A stretch of 42,500 bases of DNA from Prorocentrum cordatum (GCA_963575745.1 CAUYUJ010020755.1:57501-100000), one strand, 5' to 3'; shown: positions 19,696-29,573, counted from the stretch's first letter. A program made the numbers and translations. Notes: generated from the sequence alone by a model not told the origin.

Positions 19696-20085
19696 TCACT
19701 GCTCGGACTGAAATGCGGAAAAAAGTGATGACTCCACCGGTGCCGTGCTCTTCAGGGGGGGGGGCGAGGTGGGCCCGAAATCGAGGTTCGAGGAGTGGCG
19801 GACATCTGCTATCTCAGCAATCGTGCCGTGGGCTTCCTGCGCGGCAATGGTTGGTCCGGGGCGGAGGAGGCGGCGGAGGTGCTTGAACTTCGCGCATCTG
19901 ACTGCTGGCTGGAAGTGCGTCAGCGCTCGTGCGTTCCACGTGCCAATGCGGAGCGGCGCGTGGGCCTTGTGGGCGCCCCCCCCCCCCCTCAAGGCGTGAA
20001 ACCTGCTAAGGAGGGGCCGCGAGGTGCGCCCGTCTCCCTTGAGCGCATTGACGGGCCCGCCCTGCAGCTGCGCCCTCGACATCCC
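19696..20085 (-). pseudogene. LINE endonuclease, N-terminal half
   Basis: PLRIGTWNARAL (residues 103-114 of the local frame) contains the catalytic Asn110 and TIAAQEAHGTI (138-148) the catalytic Glu143, as in EEP-fold nucleases. Upstream AQLQGGPVNALKGDGRTSRP links it to the preceding block. The frame closes at 19696 with no resemblance after about 19760. Confidence 0.75.
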
Positions 20086-20275
20086 CATCGAGCTGCAGAT
20101 TCTCTTCAGCCCAGCGGATCTGCGGCGCATCGCTGTCAGGCAACGGTGTGATCTGTACAGGCTGGCGCCAATTCGCTGAGACTGTGCCGCGCAACTTGTC
20201 CACGAACAAACCTTCTGTGGGCGCTGCAACTGGAGGTAGCGCTTGGTTTGCTTGAGCGCCAACTCTCTCCGTGCT
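20085..20275 (-). pseudogene. LINE bridging segment
   Basis: TEGLFVDKLRGTVSANWRQP and DAPQIRWAEENLQLDGDVEG lie in a frame different from both neighbours. This stretch sits between the RRM-like block and the endonuclease in the related LINEs I know. Confidence 0.65.
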
Positions 20276-21005
20276 TGACATTGTTCTTATCGGGGCCCAC
20301 AAACTGCTCCGACTGCTCACCTGGGACCGCTGTCGTATGGAAACGCCGCCATTCCTGTCTTGGCGCCTGTGGACGAAGAAGAGCCAGCGCCCGTTGAACT
20401 CGTCTCCCTGCGGACGCCTTCGAATCCTTGAAGTGGATAGTGAAGCGCTTGTCGGTCGGGTCTCCCTGCAACTCAACCTCTCCCGCGTCCATGTTGAGCC
20501 CCTGCAGCCACGGCTGCAGCGCCTGCTCCACGGCGTTCTTGGCGCACTGGAATTTGCACCGCACTATGAAGACAGAGATGTCGATCTCTCGGTTGAAGTT
20601 CGACTCCAGCGAGATCGGCGTGAACGTGGTGACTGGCTTCGGCTTCGTCTTGAGCAGACCCAGCTCCGCCCAGAGCTTCTTGACGTCCTCCTGCAAATCC
20701 TTGATCTCGACCCCCTGCGTCCGCTGAACGTTCTCCGTGCGAGACCTCCGCTCCTCCACCTGCTTCTGCATATCCGTGCACGTCTTGACCACCTTCGACG
20801 AGGGACCGTTGAGCGAGCCTTGCATGGCCGTCGATGTTTTCGTGACCTCCGACAAGAGTTCCGGGCGGAGGGCCTCGATCTGCTGCTGCAAGTCGGTGTG
20901 CACCACCTCGGCATCGGCTGCGGCACCTGTGGTAGCTGCACGCTTGCGAGGATCTGGACCAGGCGAGCCCGCCGACCCTGTGCCAGACGAAGCGAAGACT
21001 GACAT
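20270..21005 (-). pseudogene. LINE N-terminal (ORF1-like) protein
   Basis: Starts at an ATG (21003-21005) and stays open for 289 codons, of which about 245 are in the authentic frame. Residues 38-115 form a coiled coil (LQQQIEALRPELLSEV ... LQEDVKKLWAELGLLK). Residues 125-215 contain DISVFIVRCKFQCAKNAVEQ, GEVELQGDPTDKRFTIHF and ASAGRRVQRALALLRP, an RRM-like nucleic-acid-binding block with FHTTAVPGEQ and FVGPDKN after it. The same wording recurs in dinoflagellate LINE proteins. Coiled coil plus RRM-like block parallels LINE-1 ORF1, a chaperone for the element RNA, but here it is joined to the endonuclease-RT. Confidence 0.8.
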
Positions 21006-21224
21006 GGCTGAGCACTGCTGACTGTGGCGGTCTCAACCGCAGCGAGACAGAGTGCGACCCCGAGAAGCCGACGGCGGAAATGAGCCGTCGGGGAGAAGGT
21101 GCGGGAAAAGCAGGCTGGTGCCTGAGAGCTCGAGCAATGGGAACGGACCAGCCAAAGGTAATCGCTGGTTCTCGGGTCTCCGACCCTTCACAACGTTTAC
21201 CCTTGAGCCAGCATGGCTACGGAC

Positions 21225-21664
21225 CTCCTCCTCCTCCTCCTCCTCCTCCTCCTCCTCCCCCTCGCTCGCCTCCTCCGCCGACCCCCTCCTCCCCTCTCTC
21301 GGCCTGCGGGAACCCAGACGGGCAAGGCCGTCTGCCGCCGTGACGCCCCCTCAGGAGGAGGAGGAGGAGGAGGAGGAAGGGGAGGGGGAGGAGGAGGAGG
21401 AGGAGGAGGAGGAGGAGGAGGAGGAGGAGGAGGGGGAGGAGGAGGAGGAGGAGGAGGAGGAGGAGGAGGAGGAGGAGGAGGAGGAGGAGGGAGGAGGAGG
21501 AGGAGGAGGAGGGAGGAGGAGGAGGAGGAGGAAAAAGAGGAGGGGGAGGAGGAGGAAGAGGAGGAGGAGGAGGAGGAGGAGGAGGAGGAGGAGGAGGAGG
21601 AGGAGAAAGAGGAGGAGGACGAGGAGGAGGAGGAGGAGGAGGAGGAGGAGGAGGAGGAGGAGGA
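21225..21664. repeat. (CCT)n array facing a (GGA)n array
   Basis: 21225-21262 is CCT and 21352-21664 is GGA, separated by about 90 bp of mixed sequence. The two are complementary, so the region can form a long imperfect hairpin as well as triplex DNA. Poly-Glu, poly-Gly and poly-Pro frames through it are not genes. Confidence 0.95.
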
Positions 21665-22095
21665 GATTGCTTGCACGGCGGCGCGCTTGGTTGGTGTAGG
21701 TCGGTCTTGGTGCTCCTGCCTCGGCGGCGCGCCTGGGGGGGGAAGTGAAAGTGAAGAGGCCGTCCATTTCCTTCTCCTCCTCCACCTTTTCGTCCTTTTC
21801 CCTCTCATCATCTCCACCCCGCCTGTCTCCTCATTTACCCCTCCTTCCCTCTGGCTGGGGCACGCATGCCGATTTTCCTCAGAATCGGGTGGGTGGTATC
21901 CATCGGTGGGAAGAAGTGTGTAAACAACATGAAATAGGAAGGCGTTGAAAGCAAATTGGGTTCCGTCCGCCCCCTTGGGGCGGGCGGAGAAGGTGAAACC
22001 ACTCGATCATTGGAGTAGGAAGGCGCTTAACGTTGATTTGAGTCTGAGAATGAAAAATACTTATTTTCAATGACCGATGGGCAATGGGGGGTGGC
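21665..22095. other. Unassigned stretch
   Basis: Pyrimidine-rich segment at 21770-21850, then moderate-GC sequence. A weak inverted pair, tgggttccgtccgccccc and gcgggcggagaaggtg, lies near 21957-21995. No gene. Confidence 0.5.
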
Positions 22096-22098
22096 CCA

Positions 22099-22155
22099 CA
22101 TGGGGGGTGAAGAAAAGGGCCCTACAGGGGCCTTTTTCGTCACCCCCCCCTTGGG
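22099..22155. other. Hairpin gggggtgaagaaaagggcc / ggggcctttttcgtcacccc
   Basis: Two arms of about 20 nt with one mismatch region around a short loop (ctacag). It sits between further GGGGTGG/CCACCCCC runs that extend the inverted repeat outward. Confidence 0.75.
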
Positions 22156-22165
22156 TCACCCCCCA

Positions 22166-22413
22166 TCACCACCCGACCGACAGAACGCGGCGGGGCTTCT
22201 CGGAAGGCTTCAGGCCTCCTGAGAGGCTCTCCGGCACAGAAACCTGGAAGGTCCGCCCCGTAAGTCGCTTCCCCCACTCGCCGTCGACATAAGTTAAGGT
22301 ATCTCCGGGTCGGAAGCGGGCGGGCTCCAATCGTGGACTGGCAGTGACTATCATCGCCGCCCTCATCAGATCAGGAATCCTCCAGGGTCTGGAGCCGCCT
22401 GGGCACACTCCTG
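22166..22413 (-). other. Protein-like minus-strand frame ending in repeat R1
   Basis: An 80-codon frame containing EPARFRPGDTLTYVDGEWGK and a Pro/Ser-rich end. The last 60 bp at its upstream side (22352-22413) are the dispersed fragment R1 shared with 3598-3665, so at least that part is repeat-derived. No family assigned. Confidence 0.3.
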
Positions 22414-22433
22414 AACCGACGCCACCACCGTAC

Positions 22434-22548
22434 GGGGTGCATTACGAGCACGACGCTGACGGCGGCGACGACGGAGACGGACGACGACGACGACGACGGC
22501 GGCGAAGTCGGCGGCGACGTCGACGACGCCGACGAATTCATCGACGAC
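22434..22548 (+). repeat. Dispersed fragment R2, copy 2, with (GAC)n
   Basis: gggtgcattacgagcacgacgctgac and ggcggcgaagtcggcggcgac match 16088-16190. Between them a (GAC)n tract has expanded at 22478-22500. Confidence 0.7.
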
Positions 22549-22671
22549 GATGGCGGCGGCCAGCGGCGAAGATGAAGACGCCGTCGGCGACGTCGACGTC
22601 GCCATGAGGAAGAATAAACGGTATACAGGCATCCACTTTCGCAAATCCGTGCGGACTTCGTGCTTCGGCCC

Positions 22672-22735
22672 TGGACCCCTTCCCTGGCGGCGCCTCCGGC
22701 GCCGATCCAAGAAATCCGCGCCGACCTCCGACAAC
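22672..22735 (+). repeat. Dispersed fragment R3, copy 1
   Basis: ctggaccccttccctggcgg ... ggcgccgatccaagaaatccgcgc ... gacctccga is repeated at 39975-40049 (with catccgcgc/acccgcgc differences). It also lies next to a triplet array in both places. Confidence 0.7.
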
Positions 22736-22977
22736 TTGTGCGAATGCTGCTGTCTCTTCATCAAAAGTGTCCGTCAGCGGCACTGGGCTGAGCCGCTGGC
22801 ACTGGTGGAGGACAGGGGGGGAGGGAGGGAGGACTGACCGACCCGCGCGCCCCCGGACGGTGGGATCCTCTGCGCCAGCGCGACCCTCACCCGGGGGATG
22901 AGGAGGGAGAGGATGCGACAGCCAACCCAAGGAAACGAGCCGATACTGCCTGGAGAGTGTCAGCACCTGGCCTCGAG

Positions 22978-23293
22978 GGGAGGCGGAGGAGGAGGGGGAA
23001 GAGGAGGAGGAGGAGGAGGAGGAGGAGGAGGAGGAGGAGGAGGAGGAGGAGGAGGAGGAGGAGGAGGAGGGAGGAGGAGGAGGAGGAGGAGGAGGAGCAG
23101 AAGGAGGAGGAGGAGGAGAAGAATACCGAAACCCCACCACCACTGCTGCTGCCGCCTCTGCATCAACTCGTCTCCATCATCGCTGCCCTGAGGTCTCCCT
23201 CCCAGGGGCTGGGGGTGTCTGGAGCCGAGGAGCGACATGAGAAGGAGGAGGAAGAGGAGGAGGAGGAGGAGGAAGAAGAGGGGGAGGAGGAGG
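22978..23293 (+). repeat. (GGA)n arrays
   Basis: 22978-23122 and 23237-23293 are GGA/GAA triplet arrays separated by about 115 bp of ordinary sequence. Confidence 0.95.
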
Positions 23294-23589
23294 GCCAGTG
23301 TAAAACCAAGAATCATTAACGATGTTGGAATTAACCCTCCCTCCAAGCTCCCTCTTCACAGGCCCCCACAACGGTTCATCTCCATTGAGGGAACTGCCTC
23401 TTTGGAAGACAACTGTTTGAAGATCCTGAAGCATGCCAAAGCATTGTTCTCGGGATCTCAACGCCACGTGTCAACCTGACTGCTGCGTCTGGACGATCCA
23501 GAATCGCACCAAAGCGCCAATTTTGGGACTTGGACACCACGAATCAACATAACTGTTGCATCTGTATGATCCTGAATCCTTCCAACACG

Positions 23590-24060
23590 CCATTTCTGGT
23601 ACGTAGATCACGGGAATCCGTGAAACCCTTGCAAATTGTTGAAACGGATGTGCGCGGCGCGAAGGCGAGAGCCACATTTTGAAAAAGAACCGCCATCAAT
23701 CCGTGAAGCTCTTGCAGATATTAAAACGGACGTGCGCGGCGCTAAAGCGAGAACTACATCGTGAGAACGACCCGCCCTCCATCCGCGAAGCTCTTGTACA
23801 TTTTTAAAACCAATGTGCGCGGCGCTACAGCGAGAACCACATTTTGAAAACGACCCGCCCTCATCCGAGAAGCTCTTGTAAACTTTGACAAGAATGTGCG
23901 CGGCTCTAAGGCGAGAGCCACATTTGGAAAGCGACCCGCCCTCAATCCGAGAAGCTCTTGTAAACTTTTGGAAAGAATGTGCGCGGCGCTAAAGCGAGAA
24001 CCACATTTGGAAAACGACCCGCCCTCAACCCGTGAAACTCTTGCAAATTTGAAATCGGAG
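23590..24060 (-). repeat. 82-bp satellite, left block
   Basis: About five and a half units of 82-83 bp built on gtgcgcggcgctaaNgcgag, ccacattttgaaaacgaccc and gccctcaatccgtgaa. Unit starts near 23652, 23734, 23816, 23898 and 23981. Confidence 0.93.
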
Positions 24061-24359
24061 GTGAAGGGGTGAGATCGAAGTGGAACGGGGAGCCCCCCTA
24101 CCGGGAAATTGGTTTCGGTTTCGTGTTCGTGCGTGCCGTGCGTGCGGGCGAGGCGAAGCTGCGTGGGCGGGCGAGAAGAAAGTCTCCTCCAGCTGAGGCG
24201 CGGCCGGACCAAATGACTCCCTTCCAGCAACCGGTGGCCCGCGGTGTCCCGCCGGTGTCCCGCTGTGGCTGAGGCGAGGCCGGACCAAATGACTCCCTTC
24301 CGGCGTCCAGTGGCCCGCGGTGTCCCGCCGGTATCCTGCCGGTGTCCCGTCGGTGTCCC

Positions 24360-24423
<64 letters not shown>

Positions 24424-25247
24424 TCGATGATGTCGATGATGTCGATGATGATGGTGATGGTGGTGATGATGATGGTGTCCCGATGATGATGATGTTGACG
24501 ATGTTGCTGATGATGATGATGATGGTGGTGATGATGATGGTGTCCCGACGACGATGATGTTGATGATGATGATGTGGCGGATGATGATGATGGTGTCCCG
24601 AAGATGATGATGATAATGTTGATGATTCTGGTGATGTTGATGATGCTGAAATGATGATGAGAAGGTGATGCTGAAAATGATGATGCTGATGGTATCCCGG
24701 TGATGATGATGATGTTGATGATGATGCTGCTGATGATGTAGATGATGATGGTGACGATGATGGTGTCCCGATGATGGTGATGATGTTGATGATGAGGATG
24801 ATCATGAGGTGATGACGTTGATTTTGATGATGGTGGCCCGGTGATGGTGATGATGATGCTGATGTTGATGATGGTGTCCCGATGATGATGAAAATGATGA
24901 TGCTGATGATGATGGTGACGATGATGATGGTGTCCCGATGATGATAATGATGATGATGTTGGTGATGATGATGTTGCTGATGATGCTGATAGTGTTCCGA
25001 TGATGATGATGTTGATGATGTTGCTCATGATGATGGTGGGATGATGATGATGATGATGGCGGTGTTCCGATGATGATGATGATGATGATGATGATGGTGT
25101 CCTGGTGATGATGATGTCGATGATGATTGTAGTGACGATGAGGGTGTCCCGATGGTGATGATGATAGTGATGATGATGTTGATGATGATGGTGATGAGGT
25201 GGTGATGATGATGGTGTCCAGGTGATGATGATGATGAGGATGATGAC

Positions 25248-25296
<49 letters not shown>

Positions 25297-25312
25297 TTGA
25301 TGACGATTATGT

Positions 25313-25344
<32 letters not shown>

Positions 25345-25590
25345 CTGGTGTTAATTGTGAGATCGATTGTGATATCGATAGTGAGATCGATGGTGAGACC
25401 AGATGTGAATTCGATAATAAAATCGATTGTGAGATCGATAGTCATATCGATTGTGAGCTCGATCAAGATCGATCGAGTGAGATCGATCGAGCGAGACCGA
25501 TTGTGAGATCGATAGTGGGACCGATAGAGTGAGACGTTGGTTCCTTCCCCCCCGAACCTCCTTATCACCCGAAGAGTGGTCGTAGAGGTA
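24061..25590 (+). repeat. GAT-rich block inserted in the 82-bp satellite
   Basis: Begins with unique sequence (24061-24185), then two copies of a roughly 75-bp unit with ggccggaccaaatgactccc (24205 and 24280), then (GAT)n from 24361. Within the GAT tract the 9-mer ggtgtcccg, or one- or two-base variants, returns about 14 times at 40-120 bp spacing up to about 25215. 25355-25530 is a tract of gatcgat-tgtga units. The right edge abuts the resumed satellite. Confidence 0.85.
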
Positions 25591-25840
25591 AGAATATGCG
25601 CGGCGCTAAGGCGAGAACCACATTTTGAAAACGACCCGCCCTCAATCCGTGAAAATCTTGCAAATGAATAAAACGAATGTGCGCGGCGCTAAGGCGAGAG
25701 CCACATTCCGAAAAGGAGCCGCCCTGAATCCGTGAAACTCTTGTACATTTTTAAAGCGAACATGCGCGGCGCTAAGGCGAGAGCCACATTTTGAAAACTA
25801 CGCGTCCTCCATCTGTGAAATTGTTGTCACATTTTAAGCT
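25591..25840 (-). repeat. 82-bp satellite, right block
   Basis: Three further units at about 25598, 25681 and 25764 in the same orientation and with the same spacing as the left block. Confidence 0.93.
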
Positions 25841-25937
25841 TCAGAGTCGTGAATGGTGAGGAAGTCTCAGGCGAAACGCCCGGCCCGCCCTAAAAACTGG
25901 CCTCGGGGTGCGACAGGGAGGAATTATAAGGAGAAGG

Positions 25938-26003
25938 AATGGAGGAGGAGGAGGAGGAGGAGGAGGAGGAGGAGGAGGAAAATGAGGAGGAGGAGGAAGA
26001 AAC

Positions 26004-26040
<37 letters not shown>

Positions 26041-26102
26041 GGAGGAGGAGGAGGAGGAGGAGGAGGAGGAGGAGGAGGAGGAGGAGGAGGAGGAGGAGGA
26101 GG
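25938..26102 (+). repeat. (GGA)n-(GAT)n-(GAG)n compound array
   Basis: Three consecutive triplet types; the GAT part is 26003-26040. Confidence 0.97.
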
Positions 26103-26595
26103 TGTGCCATGCTGCACCTTTGAGCATGCTGCGCCTTTGAGGGGCCAGGGCGTCGCGGCGACAGCTGGGCCGCGGCGGCAGCGACGGCGTGCGAGACCTC
26201 CGGGCGGGTGGGCCGGGGCCTCTGGGCGTCGGCGGCGCGACCTCCGAGCGGCGCCCGCGGGCGCGGCGCGCGCCTCGGGCTGGCCGCCGCACGCCGCACC
26301 GCGGGGGCGCCCCGCGGGCCGCGGGCCGCGGCCGCCGCCGTGCGCGGGGCGCCGCACGCCGCGGCCGCGGGCCGCCCCCGCGGGGCGGCGGGGCGCCGCG
26401 GCGGCCGGCGGCGGCGCCGCGCTGCCCCATGGGGCTCGATGGGGCACTCGGCCGCGCGGCGTGCGGCGCGCCAGGGCGCCGCGGCGGCCGCGCGGCGGCG
26501 CGGCTGCCGCGGCGGAGCTGCTGGCGCGGGCACGCCAGCGGCGGCGACCTTGCTGCGGGCGGAGGGGGGCGGCACTCTCACACGAGCGGCGAAGG
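26103..26595. other. Extreme-GC stretch
   Basis: Over 80 per cent GC with many short palindromes (gccgcgggccgcggc). Frames are open on both strands for compositional reasons. No gene called. Confidence 0.6.
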
Positions 26596-27000
26596 GGTCG
26601 GAGGATCGCACCACATCGCCAATGTTCGGCCGGTGCGTTGGCGCCGTCGGCGCGGAGAAAATCGCGCTCCACATCGAGCCGCAGCGCCCAGGCATCGGCG
26701 ATGCGGCGCGATCCTCCGACCCCATCTGCCAGGACCCCGCTTGGGATGGCTGGAGTGTTACGCAGGGCCCACGATCGAACACCGAACGATTGCACCAGGG
26801 AGCAATATGTGAGCCACGACAAGAAACAGGTCCTACGCGAGATGGCGTAGCTACCGGACGCGTAGCTACCTTAGCTACCTTACCGGCGTGGCACGCTACA
26901 TCGGGAACGCTGGCACTCACGCGCGACCTCGCGCGGGCAACTTGCGCGCGGATGCCGGCGCAATCGACCCCGTCCGTCTTTTTCCGTCGCTCGCATGACT
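26596..27000 (+). repeat. Family F1, copy 4
   Basis: Inverted arms ggtcggaggatcgc (26596-26609) and gcgatcctccgacc (about 26708-26721), then atcgaacaccgaacgattgc, gggagcaatatgtgag, gcacgctacatcgg, cacgcgcgacct and atcgaccccgtc in the same order as copy 1 at 2456-2850. Confidence 0.85.
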
Positions 27001-27028
27001 GCGAATGACATGATACGACTTTCATCAC

Positions 27029-27182
27029 GTCGACCCTCAAGATGTCTCGACCCATTCCCCGGGACCGGTTCTTCATCCTGAGTCGGTATTTGACGCTCCC
27101 GAGGCCCAGGAAGGGCCCCTGGAGGCCGGCAGTAGGGAAAAACGTCCCGTCGTGATTTGTTCACGACGCGAGGGGGTCTGGG
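27029..27182 (+). repeat. Family D, copy 2
   Basis: gtcgaccctcaagatgtctc, cgacccattcc, catcctgagtcggt, tttgacgctcccgaggcc, then gagggggtctggg at the end. Confidence 0.8.
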
Positions 27183-27676
27183 CAAGGAGCAGGATGTGGG
27201 GGCTGAGCGCCCCCCAGGCGACCCCCCCGCGCCCCGAGGGACGCGGCGCGCTGGCGGAGCCTCTCTGGCACGGGCACGCTGGCGGTGGAGGAGGTGGGGG
27301 CGGCCCCTCGGCGACCCCCAGGGAGCCCCGAGATCCTGGCGTCGCGCGAGTGCGGACAAGCTCGGGGCTTCTTCGCCTCGTCACCCCGTGAGGGCCTCAT
27401 GAGCTTCCAAGGTCGTCGGCCTTGCAACTCCGCGCGGCCCCAGCATGGCCTCCGAGGCGCTCCATAGAGACCCGTAGACTTCCCAGGCCAGGCCATTGGT
27501 CTCCCCGCTCCAAGACGGCCGAGGTGGACGAGGATGGCCTCTCTCGAGGCGGGCGCCTCCGCACAAGCTCGGGCCCCGTCCCGGGACCCTCACGGACCGA
27601 TCGGGCTAGAACCAGGGGCAGCCGAAGGATGGGCCTCGGGGCTCTGGTCGGGACTGCGTCGCGAGGCTGCAATGAA
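27183..27676. other. Unassigned GC-rich stretch
   Basis: No recognisable gene or repeat; frames open on both strands. Confidence 0.5.
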
Positions 27677-27867
27677 GTCGGGCCTGTCCCCCTCTACAGG
27701 GGGATTTTCGACGAAAAATAAAACAAATACCCCAAACATAATCAACAAATAATCCAAAAATGGTCTGGGGACTGTTTATTAAGTATTTTTGACCTTTTTG
27801 GGGTATTTTTTGGATATTTTATATTTTCCGTCGAGAAAATCTCCCTGTAGGGGGACACGCCCGATAT
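27677..27867. mobile_element. Inverted-end element B (191 bp, MITE-like)
   Basis: Left arm gtcgggcctgtcccc, ctacagggggattttcgacg; right arm (reverse complement) tcgggcgtgtcccc, ctacagggagattttctcgacg. Arms extend imperfectly for about 60 bp into AT-rich sequence, so most of the element folds on itself. Flanks aggctgcaa and aggttgcaa may be an imperfect target duplication. This is the simplest member of the family that includes elements A and C. Confidence 0.85.
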
Positions 27868-27994
27868 AAGGTTGCAACTCTCCCGCGCCGTCGGGCCCCG
27901 AGACGGCCCGGGCAGGCTGGGCCCGTGGCCGACGCGTCGGGACGAACGCTGCTGCAGCGCGGCCAGGGACGGCCGCCCCTCGTGCGCAGCCTCG

Positions 27995-28192
27995 GGTCCA
28001 GACCCCCGACGCCATGATCTTTTTCCTAACCTCGACCCTCAGAGGTCTCGACCCACCCCCCTGGACCGACTTTTCATCCTTGGTCGTTTTTTGACGGTCC
28101 CGAGGGCCAGTGAGGGCATCCAGAGTCCGAGAACGTGGAGAAGCCTCCCGTCTTGACTTTTTTGTCATTGCTCGATAGGGGGGTCTGGGGGG
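27995..28192 (+). repeat. Family D, copy 3
   Basis: ggtccagacccccgacgcca, tgatcttttt, ctcgaccctcagaggtctcg, ttttttgacggtcccgaggg, ending in ggggggtctgggg. Confidence 0.85.
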
Positions 28193-28383
28193 CGGGGTGC
28201 GCCAGCCCGGCCCAGACAGGCCACCCAAAAGCACGCCTCCGAGGGCGTCCGACGGGCCGGAGGGGCTCCCGCAGGGCGGCCGCGGCGGCGCGGGGAACCG
28301 CAGGGCCTGAGGCCTCCGGAGCAGCGCGGCGGCCCCGCTTGCGGGCGGAGTCGGGGGCGCAGAGGGGGGACGAGAGGGGGGGG

Positions 28384-28611
28384 GCTCCTCGCCCTCCTCC
28401 TTGCCCTCCTCCTCCCTCTCCTGCTCCTCCTCCTCCTCCTCCTTGCCCTCCCCCTCCCCCTCCCTCCTCCTCCTCCTCCTCCTCCTCCTCCTCCTCTCCT
28501 TCTCCTCTCTCCCCCTCCTCCCCCTCCTTCCCCTCCTCCTCCTCCTCCTCCTCCTCCTCCTCCTCCTCCTCCTCCTCCTCCTCCTCCTCCTCCTCCTCCC
28601 CCTCCACCTGC
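28384..28611 (+). repeat. (CCT)n polypyrimidine array
   Basis: CCT triplets with interruptions, abutting the LINE endonuclease fragment on its 5' side. Confidence 0.97.
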
Positions 28612-29230
28612 CCGGCCAGGCCAGCTTTTATGCTGTGAGTGTTCATTTGCATGAGGGTGTCGGCCTCGACGAAACCGACAGGGACGTCTTGGCCTGCGTC
28701 GCGTCGCGTTCCAAGAGCATGTCGGTCCCTTTCGTCATCGGGGGCGATTTCAGCATGGAGCCAGCGACTCTCCGTACCTCTCATGTCCATTCCAGGCTCG
28801 GGGCCGAAGTTTGCTTCCCCTCTGGTGTCGTGGGCACGTGCAGGTCGACTGCGGGTATCAGGATGTATGACTATATGTTGGTCGAGGCGAGTGTGGCGCA
28901 AGCTATCGAGAGTGTGAAGATAATTAGCGATTCGGATCTTGCGACCCACGATCCTGTCTCCATCAAGCTTCACCTTCAGTTAGCCTCCCTCCGCGCCCTC
29001 ACCTTCAGGAGCCCTCCCCCTTTTCCTGAGGTCCGCCCTCCTGGCCCCCTCCCCCAGCCGCCCAGAGATTGGGATTTGGTTTCCGGGTTGGCCTCCCGAG
29101 CCCTCGACGTGGCTGAGAGAGGCGAAACGGACCAGACCCAGTTTAATTTGGATGTGTTGCATAGGGAACGGGGCACCGCGGCCGAAAAAGAGCTCGAGGG
29201 TGTGCTTCAGATTCAGCTGCCAGTCCACGG
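28612..29230 (+). pseudogene. Second LINE: endonuclease C-terminal fragment
   Basis: An uninterrupted plus-strand frame of about 200 codons: ASFYAVSVHLHEGVGLDETD, SVPFVIGGDFSMEPATL (the GD-F-x-M motif, catalytic Asp kept), GTCRSTAGIRMYDYMLVEAS and SDSDLATHDPVSIKLHL (His in the place of the terminal catalytic His). A Pro-rich spacer and RDWDLVSGLASRALDVAERG then QTQFNLDVLHRE follow, as in dinoflagellate LINE proteins between endonuclease and RT; similarity fades after about 29210. The N-terminal half is replaced by the CCT array, and no RT follows. Opposite strand to, and not a continuation of, the LINE at 16812-21005. Confidence 0.75.
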
Positions 29231-29448
29231 TGCCAGAGGACGACGGAGGCGCAGCTCCACTGGGTCAGTGTGGTCGCTGTGTCTCACCCTTCGATGCCTG
29301 GGACTCTTCCCGCGCGCCAGGGGGAGCTGCCAGGCCAGAGGTGGCTCTGTTCTCGCTGCCGTCTCTGGCTCCAGCCGTGCGCGCTCGGCCCCAGCCCCGA
29401 GAGGCCGCAAGTGGCGCCCTCCTCCGCCCCACCTTTTGCCCACCGCTG
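29231..29448. other. Unassigned stretch
   Basis: GC-rich; no feature supported. Confidence 0.4.
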
Positions 29449-29573
29449 GCCATCGCTCGGACGTCCATTCCCTGTTTTTTTTTCGGTTTCGTGCGTGGCT
29501 TTTTCGCCAAATGATGAAGGATGCTCCTCGATGGTCCTCGCCGACGGAAAAATGCACACGTCCGAGCGATGCC
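29449..29573. repeat. Foldback repeat F2, copy 2
   Basis: gccatcgctcggacgtcc at the left and acgtccgagcgatgcc (29558-29573) at the right, with gatgctcctcgatggtcctc inside as in copy 1. Confidence 0.8.

Larger units (their letters stand above)
16812..21005 (-). mobile_element. Decayed LINE (non-LTR retrotransposon)
   Basis: One element on the minus strand with, in order, a coiled-coil/RRM-like N-terminal protein, an endonuclease-exonuclease-phosphatase (EEP/APE-type) domain, a linker, a reverse transcriptase and a C-terminal region. The reading frame changes near 20270, 20085, 19700, 19100, 18400 and 17625, and a microsatellite interrupts the RT, so it cannot produce the full protein. Segment order and wording of the N-terminal block match what I know of LINEs abundant in dinoflagellate genomes. 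Confidence 0.85.

Noticed and set aside
24361-25215. CRISPR-like array (repeated 9-mer with spacers)
   Set aside because: The repeat is only nine bases, the intervals are all GAT-type sequence rather than unique spacers, and their length is irregular.
23754-25568. 604-codon minus-strand frame
   Set aside because: Made of Ile/His/Ser strings from the GAT tract flanked by satellite translation.
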